Assembly (NCBI RefSeq): GCF_018219455.1 | Contig: NZ_CP056122.1 | Coordinates: forward strand, 2,170,001-2,234,000 | Reading direction: 5' to 3' | DNA length: 64,000 nucleotides | DNA from: Moritella sp. 5 | GTDB lineage: Bacteria > Pseudomonadota > Gammaproteobacteria > Enterobacterales > Moritellaceae | Shown: positions 1-8,180 of the stretch, in pieces | Position numbering within the stretch: the stretch's first letter is position 1 | How the letters are laid out: every line of letters starts with the position of its first letter | Program-made: the position numbers and the translations under genes | The notes under the pieces: generated by a model | Database searches by the model: none | Told to the model about the DNA's origin: nothing | The model's input: the letters and a program-made list of their open reading frames with translations, nothing else

Positions 1-96
1 TTTCATGCATCCAGTAGCCGTGGGGTAATCTTATCTCGTTTGGATAATCCATATTGGAACCGCCACTATTGGCAATCAAGAAGAGTTGATTTATAA
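1..96 (+). CDS. 3' end of an unidentified upstream gene (partial)
   Basis: Frame 1 is open from the window edge to a TAA at 94-96 and encodes 31 residues ending SRRVDL. The fragment is rich in Arg, Trp and Tyr. The stop codon directly abuts the ATG of yjjX with no gap, so the two genes are probably co-transcribed and translationally coupled. I do not recognise the family from this short tail. Confidence 0.5.
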   Translation, partial: FHASSSRGVILSRLDNPYWNRHYWQSRRVDL

Positions 97-642
97 ATGA
101 TGGAACAGAAATTAATTAAAGTTATTGTTGGGTCTAAAAATCCAGTGAAGGTAAATGCTTCACGTACTGTTATTGCTCAACTGTATCCCGAGCATATTGT
201 GGAATGTGATGGTATCGACGCACCTTCGAATGTCCCAGACCAACCCATGGATGCCTCTGAGACACGTGAAGGGGCTATTAATCGCGTTAAATATTGTAAA
301 CAGAATGCAGATGCCGATTTTTATATTGCAATCGAAGGTGGCGTTGATTTACTCGATGATGGACCTGCAACATTCGCATATGTTGTTATTGCTAATAAAG
401 AACAACAGTCGGTAGGACGTAGCGCTGCGTTACCATTACCTACACCCATTTATCAATCATTATTAAACGGAGATGAATTGGGACCAGTGATGGATAAATT
501 GTTTAAGACAGTCAACATTAAACACAAAGGAGGGGCGATTGGTTTGTTAACGAATGGGCATGCAACCCGCGAAAGCAATTATACCCAAGCACTGACATTA
601 GCAATGGCCCCCTTTTTATACCCTGATCTTTATAACCAGTGA
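97..642 (+). CDS. yjjX: Inosine/xanthosine triphosphatase (YjjX family)
   Basis: This 181-residue protein matches the YjjX NTPase family in length and motifs. The N-terminal phosphate-binding segment VGSKNPVKVNA is present, as are the DQPMDASETREGAINR region, FYIAIEGGV, the RSAALPLP stretch, LGPVMD and KGGAIGLLT. The family removes non-canonical purine triphosphates (ITP, XTP), cleaning the nucleotide pool in the cytoplasm. Two adjacent ATGs (97 and 100) could start it. The first is kept because it abuts the upstream stop codon. No terminator is obvious downstream. Confidence 0.92.
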   Translation: MMEQKLIKVIVGSKNPVKVNASRTVIAQLYPEHIVECDGIDAPSNVPDQPMDASETREGAINRVKYCKQNADADFYIAIEGGVDLLDDGPATFAYVVIANKEQQSVGRSAALPLPTPIYQSLLNGDELGPVMDKLFKTVNIKHKGGAIGLLTNGHATRESNYTQALTLAMAPFLYPDLYNQ

Positions 643-785
643 TCTTTAATCGTTCATGATTTGTGTCGCTAATATTCTTATATAAATAGTCACTTCATAT
701 ACGTAGTTACTTTGATCTAGCTATCATTTTAGATTGTTATTTAAACGCTTTGTAATTTAGTATGAGTAAACATAATAATCGCTAT

Positions 786-800
786 TGATAATCATTCTCA
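786..800 (+). promoter_or_regulatory. Fur box (7-1-7) upstream of the cysteine-rich small gene
   Basis: TGATAATCATTCTCA is a near-perfect 7-1-7 Fur inverted repeat, differing from TGATAATnATTATCA at one base. It sits 55 bp before the small gene at 855 and just ahead of a 12-codon leader ORF. This suggests iron-dependent repression. Confidence 0.75.
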
Positions 801-812
801 ATTGGGGTTATT

Positions 813-851
813 ATGAATATATGGAGCTATAGCGCGTTTATAAGGGATTAA
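813..851 (+). other. Possible 12-residue leader ORF before the Fur-controlled gene
   Basis: An ATG preceded by a purine-rich GGGG stretch (804-807) opens a 12-codon frame (MNIWSYSAFIRD) ending in TAA at 849-851, three bases before the ATG of the next gene. The close spacing would allow translational coupling, as described for uof-fur in E. coli. It may be fortuitous. Confidence 0.3.
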
Positions 852-854
852 ATC

Positions 855-1118
855 ATGTCTTCTAAGGTTAATTTAAGTATATCGAGTTCGAAACTTGCAG
901 AGTTGATTCAGGCGGGTCATCTTTGTGCGGCTGATCTCAACTGTTTAGACCCAGAGTCTAAGCGGCAAGTTTGGCAGCTTTGTTTATGGAGCTGTAATAA
1001 GCGAGTGCATTGTACTAAATCATGTACACGGCAGTGTAATAGTGATGATTGCGAAGGAACTAAAACGCGTACCGCTAAGATAGAAAAATCAGCATTAATC
1101 ACAGTTAATGCTGATTAA
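855..1118 (+). CDS. Small cysteine-rich protein of unknown function, predicted Fur-regulated
   Basis: This 87-residue, probably cytoplasmic protein has no signal peptide or membrane segment. It contains eight cysteines in an unusual series: CAADLNC near residue 24, LCLWSC near 43-47, then C at about 53, 57, 61 and 66. The tail is basic. The N-terminal part (SKLAELIQAGHLCAADLNCLDPESKRQVWQ, in two pieces) looks like a short helical domain. The start is supported by AAGGGA 7 bp upstream. The Fur box at 786-800 suggests expression in iron starvation. Metal binding is an inference from the cysteine pattern, and I cannot assign a family. Confidence 0.75.
   Translation: MSSKVNLSISSSKLAELIQAGHLCAADLNCLDPESKRQVWQLCLWSCNKRVHCTKSCTRQCNSDDCEGTKTRTAKIEKSALITVNAD
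1087..1116. terminator. 12-bp perfect hairpin, copy 1 of a repeated element
   Basis: AATCAGCATTAA and its exact reverse complement are separated by six bases, and the right arm overlaps the stop codon of the small gene at 855. It lies between convergent genes and could terminate both. An almost identical copy occurs at 3584-3613. Confidence 0.6.
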
Positions 1119-1126
1119 CCGTTAGA

Positions 1127-2041
1127 TTATAACTGTAATTTTTTAAACCGTAGTTGTTTTATGAATGGCATTAATAACGGTGTTATTAATGGTAATAATA
1201 TCCCGACGATAATGAGCGAAAAGGCAATCATCTTGTTTATGCCTAATTGTTCGTTATAAAAGATGACCGATCCTAATAGAGCAAAAATAGGCACTAATAG
1301 TTTAAATGGACTCATCATACTGAGCGGGTATTTAATTAGCATTTTGTTCCATACCCAATAGCCTAATAAGGTTGTTGGATAAGCCTGAAACAAGACAGAG
1401 CCAAAAGCTGTTGGATTGAATTTCGTGCTTAACTCGCTATAAAGATTAACGCCATTGACGATATACGCCATAGTAAATAACGGCAGCGGTGCAAAAAGGC
1501 AAGACCAAGCGACAAAAGCAAACATATCTTTAATATTCAATTTTTTAACCATTAAGCTAATGATGCTCATGCTTAGGGCGCCAGTGAGTGCAAATACAAA
1601 ACCGATTAAGGTAACCGAACCATCAGTAATATTGGCAATAAAGATAAGCCCCACTAAGGTCAATGCGAGTCCTATTTTTAAACTCGTATTAATGCGCTCT
1701 TTTAGAAAGACGATACCCATTAGTACGCTAATAAATACGCTGAACTCAAGTATCAAACTCGCTGTTCCAGCCGATAAACCTGAATAAATAGCCATAGACA
1801 TCATACCCCATAGGCCAACTCCAAATGTAATGCCATAGAGTGCGAGATAACGCCACTTGACATCCGGCTTACGAACAAACAAGACCGCTGGAAATGCTGC
1901 AAAGGTGAAACGTAGCCCTGTTAAAATAAAGGGGTCTATGTTGTCCACACCCGCTTTAATCACGGAGAAATTGAAACCCCATAGACAAGTTACCGCGATA
2001 ATGATGAATAAGTGAATAGGTGCTATTGATCTTCCGTGCAT
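1127..2041 (-). CDS. EamA/DMT-family inner-membrane exporter
   Basis: This 304-residue protein has about ten hydrophobic helices arranged as two EamA repeats. It resembles E. coli EamA (cysteine/O-acetylserine exporter) in phrases such as CLWGFNFSVIKAG, GLRFTFAAFPAVLF, LLGYWVWNKML and PFKLLVPIFALLG. The substrate is unknown, but small amino acids or derivatives are typical. It is transcribed divergently from the MocR-type regulator at 2156, a classic exporter/regulator pair. The start ATG is at the 5' end of the shared intergenic region. Confidence 0.85.
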   Translation of the reverse strand: MHGRSIAPIHLFIIIAVTCLWGFNFSVIKAGVDNIDPFILTGLRFTFAAFPAVLFVRKPDVKWRYLALYGITFGVGLWGMMSMAIYSGLSAGTASLILEFSVFISVLMGIVFLKERINTSLKIGLALTLVGLIFIANITDGSVTLIGFVFALTGALSMSIISLMVKKLNIKDMFAFVAWSCLFAPLPLFTMAYIVNGVNLYSELSTKFNPTAFGSVLFQAYPTTLLGYWVWNKMLIKYPLSMMSPFKLLVPIFALLGSVIFYNEQLGINKMIAFSLIIVGILLPLITPLLMPFIKQLRFKKLQL

Positions 2042-2155
2042 ATGAATACTCCGTTGTTTTATTGTTTGACTAGTATGTTGCTTTCACAAATAATAAACAG
2101 ATGCAGTTTTTGTTATTTTTTAGAGTACAGTTTTAATTTTGATGGGGAGGGAAGG

Positions 2156-3595
2156 ATGACCGCACGTTATATTACAATTTCAGATAATATTATTAACGAC
2201 ATTGATAAAGGTATGTTACTTGTCGATAAACGAATGCCGTCGTTACGGCAGTTTACCCAGTTGCATAATGTGAGTATGACAACAGCGAATAATTGCTATC
2301 AGCGTTTACTCGATTTAGGTTGGTTGCATGCAAAGCCGCAAATTGGCTATTTTATTACTCAGCCTTTGAATAAACAAAATACCCCAATATACCCTCAATT
2401 CAACGCTCAAGTTGCAAAGCCTAAAGTTGGTCAATCCATTGATCAAGGATTACGTGGTCCATTTTATACCGCGCAATTGCCTGCTGACTTGTTACCTCAA
2501 GACATTTTGAATCGCTGTTTGCGACGTGCTAACCAAAAAGTTGGTTCAGATCTATTTGCATACCCTGATTATCAAGGTGACATGAGCTTACGTACCGCAT
2601 TAGCCGATCATTTTACGCAACAGCACTTTCCTTTAACGGCGGATCATTTGGTTGTTACTAATGGTTGTATCGATGCTGTGCGTAGTGCCATTGAAGTCAC
2701 GACTAATCCAGGGGACACGGTCGCGATTTCATCACCTTGTTTTAATGGTTTATTGAACTTACTTGAAAATATGGGGCGATTAGTGCTTGAGATACCTTGT
2801 TATCAATCACAGCTAGATTTAGAACAACTTGAATCTTTACTCAAAGCTAAGCGTATTTCTGCGTGTTTATTTAGCGCTAACCATATAAATCCACAAGGGT
2901 TTTGTTTAAGTAATCAACAAAAACAACGCATTGCTGAGCTTGCAGCTGATTATCGAGTGCCTGTTATCGAAGATGACATTTATCTGGAGTTAAGCTATTC
3001 CAATACAACCCCTTTACCAATTAAGTATTGGGATAAATCTGGCTGGGTATTGTGGTGTAGTTCGGTATCTAAGACGATTGCTGCAGGGTACCGTTTGGGA
3101 TGGTGTGAGCCCGGGCGTTTTTTTAATGCGTATTTACACTTGCGGAGTGTGCAGTTTTTCGGTGTTAATAATATCGTTCAACATACGGTATGCGAGTTTA
3201 TTAATACGGGGAATTATGCAAAACACCTTAAAAAATTAACGCTAACCCTAGCTGCACATGCACGGCAGTACCATAGTTTACTACGGGAATTACTCCCCAC
3301 AAATACTAAAATCAGTGTTGCCGAAGGTGGTATGGTTATTTGGTTACAACTTGATAATATGGATAGTCAAAGCGTATTAAATGAAGCGTTGAAAAAAGGG
3401 ATTTCGTTCCGTTCTGGGAGTGAATTTACCACGCTTGATTATTATCAAAACTGCTTAAGATTAAACATAGGCTGGCCGATTGTTAAAAATGAGAAAGATA
3501 ATGCCGAAAAACAAGCACAATCGTTAGCCTTGAGGGAGCAACTGGTGCTCTTGTGCGGGCTTATTAATGAGAATGTCATAAAGAATCAGCATTAA
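2156..3595 (+). CDS. MocR/PdxR-type GntR regulator with aminotransferase-like domain
   Basis: The protein is 479 residues. It has an N-terminal GntR winged helix (about 5-75, including MPSLRQFTQLHNVSMTT) followed by a fold-type I aminotransferase domain. The PLP-site signatures are present: NPQG loop (NHINPQGF), EDDIY, and SSVSKT with the Schiff-base lysine. The start at 2156 is chosen because GGGGAGGGAAGG precedes it and the GntR domain begins immediately after. A longer frame from 2036 would overlap the divergent exporter start and adds an unlikely leader. It probably controls the neighbouring exporter gene. Confidence 0.87.
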   Translation: MTARYITISDNIINDIDKGMLLVDKRMPSLRQFTQLHNVSMTTANNCYQRLLDLGWLHAKPQIGYFITQPLNKQNTPIYPQFNAQVAKPKVGQSIDQGLRGPFYTAQLPADLLPQDILNRCLRRANQKVGSDLFAYPDYQGDMSLRTALADHFTQQHFPLTADHLVVTNGCIDAVRSAIEVTTNPGDTVAISSPCFNGLLNLLENMGRLVLEIPCYQSQLDLEQLESLLKAKRISACLFSANHINPQGFCLSNQQKQRIAELAADYRVPVIEDDIYLELSYSNTTPLPIKYWDKSGWVLWCSSVSKTIAAGYRLGWCEPGRFFNAYLHLRSVQFFGVNNIVQHTVCEFINTGNYAKHLKKLTLTLAAHARQYHSLLRELLPTNTKISVAEGGMVIWLQLDNMDSQSVLNEALKKGISFRSGSEFTTLDYYQNCLRLNIGWPIVKNEKDNAEKQAQSLALREQLVLLCGLINENVIKNQH

Positions 3596-3613
3596 TTACA
3601 ATTAATGCTGATT
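3584..3613. terminator. 12-bp perfect hairpin, copy 2 of the repeated element
   Basis: The same two 12-nt arms as at 1087-1116 flank a six-base loop that differs at two positions. As in copy 1, the hairpin overlaps the stop codon of the upstream plus-strand gene and separates convergent genes. It is a terminator or a small dispersed palindromic repeat. Confidence 0.6.
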
Positions 3614-3627
3614 GATTTAATCGTCCT

Positions 3628-4653
3628 CTATCCTTCATTTAATACATCTGTTGCTGTGCCGTTGTAGACCTCGGCAGCCAGTAATATGGATTCATGCAGG
3701 GTAGGATGGGCATGTACTGTATGCGCAATATTGTCTGCCGTGAACTTGTTGTGAATGGCTAAACAAATCTCACCAAATATTTCATCGGCATTGTTACCCA
3801 TAGTCCCGCCACCGATTAATGTGTTGTCATCGGTATTAAAGATTAATTTAGTTAGACCATTGGTATTTACGTCCGTATTCGCGCGACCAAGTGAACGCCA
3901 TGGTATGTTGATCACTTTATAATTTAACGCACTGATAGCCAGTTTCTTTTCTGTCCAGCCGAGCCAGGCCACTGTCGGGAAGCTGGTGGCCATGAAAGGA
4001 TGGGTTAATAAATCGAGTTGTGAGTCGGCATCGTCAGCAATAAATATCGCATCATAATCCGTGCCCTTCAGCATTTTATTTTTGCTGGTTACGGATAGCT
4101 GAACGTGATGATCCGTGCAGTTAAAAGCGGTTATTTCTGCTTGTGGTTTTATTTTGAAAAGCCGTTTTACATAACGCTGAAAGGCTTTATTGATGTCTTT
4201 ATCTAGTTCTGGAAATACTTCATCGCCAGTAATGAAGATATCAACATTCGAGCCTAATGCTTGATAGATGGTCGCAATCTCAATCGAGTCTATACCTGCA
4301 CCAATGACAGCAAGTTTTGCCGGAATGAATTGTATAGCTGCGGCTTCATTGTAATGCCAAATACGTTTATTACCTGCAGGGCTAAGTATTTTACATTCTT
4401 CAGTGTATGGATTTATTTTCGCCGATTCGACAGTGTCAGTTAGATTAGTTACGTAACCTTGATGATTAAAGTAATATTGGCTTTCAAGTTGATCTAATTT
4501 ACGTTGAATCGCAGCAAGGTCAATATTTGGTTCTAAATATTCAATACCTTGGTTTTTAGCCTCTTTAATACTCCGAATTGATTTAGCTATATTCAGTAGG
4601 GCATGAGTCCGGATCATTGTAGTATTGCAATTTTGTGGTTGGCTCGTGTTCAT
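3628..4653 (-). CDS. Degenerate dihydrolipoamide-dehydrogenase-like protein lacking redox motifs
   Basis: This 341-residue protein aligns with Lpd over the NAD-binding fold (LAVIGAGIDSIEIATIYQ, near residue 117) and over the C-terminal dimerisation domain. That domain contains FPW..RSLGRA..., LIGGGTMGNNADE, GEICLAI and HAHPTLHES, so the HPTLHE catalytic base motif of Lpd survives. It lacks the N-terminal GxGxxG FAD site and the CxxxxC redox disulfide, and it is about 130 residues shorter than Lpd (about 475). It cannot be a normal dehydrogenase. It may be a pseudo-enzyme or a remnant that kept its frame. It has no obvious 2-oxoacid dehydrogenase neighbours. Confidence 0.75.
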   Translation of the reverse strand: MNTSQPQNCNTTMIRTHALLNIAKSIRSIKEAKNQGIEYLEPNIDLAAIQRKLDQLESQYYFNHQGYVTNLTDTVESAKINPYTEECKILSPAGNKRIWHYNEAAAIQFIPAKLAVIGAGIDSIEIATIYQALGSNVDIFITGDEVFPELDKDINKAFQRYVKRLFKIKPQAEITAFNCTDHHVQLSVTSKNKMLKGTDYDAIFIADDADSQLDLLTHPFMATSFPTVAWLGWTEKKLAISALNYKVINIPWRSLGRANTDVNTNGLTKLIFNTDDNTLIGGGTMGNNADEIFGEICLAIHNKFTADNIAHTVHAHPTLHESILLAAEVYNGTATDVLNEG

Positions 4654-4829
4654 TGACTGTTTCCCTCTATCTCGCAGAGCTGTTTAATTAACATCGAGTA
4701 CCCATTTGTGGGTGTATTTAAGCAGTTTATTGCGAGTTTAACAATGTTTACCTCACTATTTAGCTTTATAAGTAAGTAATAATAGGTAGATCTGTTAAAC
4801 TGATCGCATCATTATCAACAGATGAAATA

Positions 4830-5417
4830 ATGACTATGAATAGACGTTTGTGGACGCCATTAATATCTTCTGTACTGATTGCAGGTAGCTTAGGGGGTTA
4901 TTATTTATTGAGCGATTATCAGCGCTTAGAGACGCAGCAAGCGGTAATAGCTGCTGCCCCTTTCGAACAGCTTTCTGTGCTAGAAATAAGTGATAAGCGT
5001 ATTTTAAACCTTCAAGACAAGCTTTATGATGATAAGCAAAATGCGACGCTTTGGTTTCAACTTGGTAATGCTTACCTGTATAACGGCGAATATGACAACG
5101 CTTTATTAGTGTTTGATTATTCAATAAAATTAACACCTAGTCCAACGGCCACGCTGTATTCAGCAAAGGCTTCTGCATTATATTATGCGGGAGGACAGCA
5201 TTTAACGGTAGAGGTTGAAGCATTACTTGAGCAGGCATTATCACTCGAAGTCAATAATCAAACGGCATTAATGATGTTAGCGTCAAATGAATTTATGAAT
5301 GTGCGTTATCAACAAGCAATCGACCTTTGGGTACAGTTGCTTGACTCTGATCAGCAAGGGTTAGATAGAGTATCAATTATCAATTCAATTAATCAAGCTA
5401 AACAATTTATTCGATAA
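4830..5417 (+). CDS. nrfG: Cytochrome c nitrite reductase haem-attachment factor NrfG (TPR protein)
   Basis: This 195-residue protein has one N-terminal membrane anchor (about 8-27) and a periplasmic TPR domain. It matches NrfG/CcmH C-terminal domains in LWFQLGNAYLYNGEYDNAL, TATLYSAKASALYY, ALSLEVNNQTALMMLASNEFM and QAIDLWVQLL. NrfG works with NrfE and NrfF to attach the Lys-ligated haem to NrfA. It lies convergent to nrfA and is separated from nrfEF by 4.5 kb, unlike the E. coli nrfABCDEFG order. A second in-frame ATG at 4836 is an alternative start. Confidence 0.88.
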   Translation: MTMNRRLWTPLISSVLIAGSLGGYYLLSDYQRLETQQAVIAAAPFEQLSVLEISDKRILNLQDKLYDDKQNATLWFQLGNAYLYNGEYDNALLVFDYSIKLTPSPTATLYSAKASALYYAGGQHLTVEVEALLEQALSLEVNNQTALMMLASNEFMNVRYQQAIDLWVQLLDSDQQGLDRVSIINSINQAKQFIR

Positions 5418-5444
5418 CAACGGATTAAATAGTATTTATTAAAT

Positions 5445-5473
5445 AAAAATGCCAACATTATGTTGGCATTTTT
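5445..5473. terminator. Bidirectional terminator between nrfG and nrfA
   Basis: AAAAATGCCAACA pairs perfectly with TGTTGGCATTTTT across a three-base loop. It has T-runs on both strands and sits between two convergent stop codons. Confidence 0.92.
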
Positions 5474-5491
5474 GTTGTACTTTACGAATGA

Positions 5492-6931
5492 CTAATAAGT
5501 CGCTTCGCGTTTTTCTGCTTCAGCTTCCCATTTTGGTACAAGTGTTTTCAAGAATTCAGCTTTCTCTTTATTCATCTTGTCCATATCCATACCAAGAGCT
5601 TTTTGTGCAAGCTCTTTTGTTGAGATATCAGGGATCGCTACTGGTTCTGTAATACCTTTCTTAGCAAGTAAGCGAACCAATTGAGTTCGTGCATCTGTTG
5701 CACGGTCTAACGCTGTACCTAATATGCGTAATGCAACTTCAGGAGCATGCATGTGCACACCATGAGAGGCAATTGCATAATCCCAGCGCCATTGTGCATG
5801 ACGGATGTTAAGTTGGATCTCATCCATTTCAGCTTGTGTTGCGCCGACATCCCAAGCTGCTTTTGCTTCAAAGTGCGCTGCAACGATTTGTTTTTCAGCC
5901 AGCAGTTTCATTTCTTGAACTTGCTGTTTACGCGTTTTAACAACATCTTGTAGCATTTCTTTCGTTTGTGTATGACAGTTTGCACACGTATCTTGGAAAC
6001 GGTCAAATGGGTTACCCACTTTATGATCCGTGAACACTGTTCCGTCTGCGTTTTTCACTTTAGGCATATGACAATCAACACATGTTACGTTGTTTTTACC
6101 GTGAATACCTTCGCGCCATGTTTCATAACCAGGATGCTGTGCTTTTAACATTGGCGTTTTAGACAGCTTGTGTGTCCAATCTTTAAAGCCAATTTCGTCA
6201 TAATATTCTTCCATTTGGTCAACAGAAGTACCTTTATCCCATGGGAATTTAACGGCTTTTGTTGGACCAGTGAAGTAGTACTCTACGTGGCATTGCGCAC
6301 AAACTTGCGCTTGTTGATCAAGACGACCTTGCTCTGCAAATGGCTTGCCAATTGCTTCCATTGCTCGTTCAACGTGTGGACGAGTCAGTTTTAGCGCCGG
6401 TTCACCATTTTTAAATGCGTCACTACGGGTATCATGACAATCGGCACAACCAATTGCATTGACCACTTCAGCGCCACCTTTAGCCCATTTACCCGAGAAG
6501 TAAGCATCTTCACCGTTTTCTTCAATAAAGCGTGCTACGTCAGGGCCTTTACAACTCCAGCAAGACATGACCATTGGGCCACTCTTCGCATTCGTTGGTC
6601 CACCTGTGCGTAAGGTATTACGAATGTCATCAATTGCATAGAAATGACCACGAGCCTTATTATAGTCTTTAGAAAAACCATAACCTGCCCACATGATGAC
6701 CATATTTGGATCATCTTGTAATGCATCTTCTATTTCTTTACTTTCGCTAGTCGCTTTCCAGGTTTTATACTGATCTGGATGGGCTTGTTCGAATTTTTCA
6801 TTACGTGGTTCTAATTTTTCTGATACTTGATCAGCAGCAAATACAGTACTACTGCTAGCACCAAGCAATAACGTCACGAGCAGAACTGTAACGCCTGAGG
6901 CTGGTTTTAGAGTTTTATATATACTAGCCAT
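5492..6931 (-). CDS. nrfA: Periplasmic pentahaem cytochrome c nitrite reductase (ammonia-forming)
   Basis: This 479-residue protein has a Sec signal peptide (cleavage near VFAAD, about 33). It carries the hallmark active-site haem motif CWSCK (124-128) with Lys as axial ligand. Four CxxCH motifs follow: CADCH, CAQCH, CVDCH and CANCH. It reduces nitrite to ammonium with six electrons in the periplasm during anaerobic respiration. The start is supported by GGAGA upstream. The gene is divergent from nrfB across a long AT-rich intergenic region and convergent with nrfG. All catalytic motifs are intact. Confidence 0.97.
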   Translation of the reverse strand: MASIYKTLKPASGVTVLLVTLLLGASSSTVFAADQVSEKLEPRNEKFEQAHPDQYKTWKATSESKEIEDALQDDPNMVIMWAGYGFSKDYNKARGHFYAIDDIRNTLRTGGPTNAKSGPMVMSCWSCKGPDVARFIEENGEDAYFSGKWAKGGAEVVNAIGCADCHDTRSDAFKNGEPALKLTRPHVERAMEAIGKPFAEQGRLDQQAQVCAQCHVEYYFTGPTKAVKFPWDKGTSVDQMEEYYDEIGFKDWTHKLSKTPMLKAQHPGYETWREGIHGKNNVTCVDCHMPKVKNADGTVFTDHKVGNPFDRFQDTCANCHTQTKEMLQDVVKTRKQQVQEMKLLAEKQIVAAHFEAKAAWDVGATQAEMDEIQLNIRHAQWRWDYAIASHGVHMHAPEVALRILGTALDRATDARTQLVRLLAKKGITEPVAIPDISTKELAQKALGMDMDKMNKEKAEFLKTLVPKWEAEAEKREATY

Positions 6932-7573
6932 GTTGTCTCCAATTATTAATTATTTAGATTGACCAAGCGTTGTGAGGGTGGCAATAAATAAGAATTGGAA
7001 ATGTAGTTATATATTTTAATTTAACATTTCATATCTGAAGGGTTATTTTAAAACATATAATTACGTTATTTAAAATATCTCAAACCTACCTATATATAAA
7101 TACAAATCGAACGTTACCGTCGTGTTTATTGTTTTTGATCAATATGCTTAAAGCTAAGCCTTGTGATGCGAGATTAATAATAAGAATATAATCTGGGAAT
7201 GGGTGTTATACACTAAATGACACACGCTGACATTTATTTACATTTGAATAACAACTCATGCTACCTTTAAAACAAGGGGTTACAGCTTTGTTGATGTATA
7301 TCTCAAATATGGCATTAACTCATTGTAGGTATGTGTTATTTGTTTTTAATTTTTCTATTTTAAAATATAGTGAATTCGTTAAGCGTTGTGGCTGGCATAT
7401 ATAAATAAGAATTATTCTTAATTAGAATTAGTGTTACTCAGTAAAACAAATAATTGTTAAGTTAAAATTACTTTTAATTTAAAAACTTTGTTTGTTTGAA
7501 TAATTAAACTAACGAAAATTAAAATGTATTTTAATTGAAGTACATTTTTATAATTCTCATAGAAGGATGCAAA
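6932..7573. promoter_or_regulatory. Divergent nrfA / nrfB regulatory region (642 bp)
   Basis: This region has no gene and is very AT-rich. A 14-bp FNR-like site (TTGTTTTTGATCAA, 7129-7142) matches TTGATnnnnATCAA at nine of ten positions. A single NarL/NarP-type heptamer TACCTAT lies at 7087-7093. A 7-1-7 palindrome (TAAGAAT-T-ATTCTTA) lies at 7406-7420. About 32 bp beginning AAGCGTTGTG is found at 6965-6996 and again at 7381-7413. Anaerobic and nitrite control would be expected for nrf. Promoters cannot be fixed by eye. Confidence 0.55.
7129..7142. promoter_or_regulatory. FNR-like binding site
   Basis: TTGTTTTTGATCAA has one mismatch to the FNR dyad TTGAT-N4-ATCAA. It lies about 200 bp from the nrfA start and 430 bp from the nrfB start. 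This fits oxygen-responsive control but is distant from both starts. Confidence 0.5.
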
Positions 7574-8179
7574 ATGGGTAATGTAAAATTAGCCATACGT
7601 ACAACGATTAGCTTTCTGCTGTTCATATGTATCTATGGTTTTAATTTCAGTGTTACTGCAGAGTCGTCAGATCGTCAGAACGTTGATCCGAATACTGACA
7701 GCCGACATGAAGTAACGTTTATTCGTGACAGTGATTATGCGTGTACGCAATGCCATAAAGACTCGAAAGAAACACGACAAGGTACGCATGGTGAAAAAGT
7801 CGTCGCAGAAATTGGCCGAGACCTTAAATGTGTTGAATGCCATAATTCGATTGGTCCAGACCACCGCGAAAATCCCTCTCAAGTTACCAAGTTCTCTGCA
7901 GCTCAATCTCAAATCGGCACACATAAAACCCTGCTTGATTTTGACGCTATCTTAAAAGCAACGGGCAATTGTACTGAATGTCATACATCAGAACGATTAC
8001 AAGATAAAACGTGGGTACATGATGTCCATGCGAAAAAAGCCACTTGTTCATCTTGTCATGTGATACATGCCGATGGTGAAAAAGAAGGCATGCAAGCGCT
8101 AGAACGTAAGGCTCAGATTGCGCAATGCGTCGATTGTCATAAAGACTTTAACTTGAAAAAAGAAGATAAGGGAGAATGA
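7574..8179 (+). CDS. nrfB: Pentahaem c-type cytochrome NrfB
   Basis: This protein of about 201 residues has an N-terminal signal peptide (cleavage near SVTAES) and five CxxCH motifs: CTQCH, CVECH, CTECH, CSSCH and CVDCH. Five haems and this length match NrfB, the soluble electron donor to NrfA. The start at 7574 is preferred because AGAAGGA lies just upstream. An in-frame ATG at 7535 adds 13 residues with no ribosome binding site. It begins the nrfBCDEF operon, with one base between its stop and nrfC. Confidence 0.92.
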   Translation: MGNVKLAIRTTISFLLFICIYGFNFSVTAESSDRQNVDPNTDSRHEVTFIRDSDYACTQCHKDSKETRQGTHGEKVVAEIGRDLKCVECHNSIGPDHRENPSQVTKFSAAQSQIGTHKTLLDFDAILKATGNCTECHTSERLQDKTWVHDVHAKKATCSSCHVIHADGEKEGMQALERKAQIAQCVDCHKDFNLKKEDKGE

Positions 8180-8180
8180 C

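Noticed and set aside
2036-2155. N-terminal extension of the MocR regulator to an ATG at 2036
   Set aside because: It overlaps the divergent exporter start, has no ribosome binding site and precedes the family's N-terminal GntR domain. ATG 2156 with a strong purine-rich site is better.
7087-7093. NarL/NarP heptamer TACCTAT as a functional NarP site
   Set aside because: NarP needs a 7-2-7 inverted pair and no second half is present. It is mentioned only as a single heptamer.
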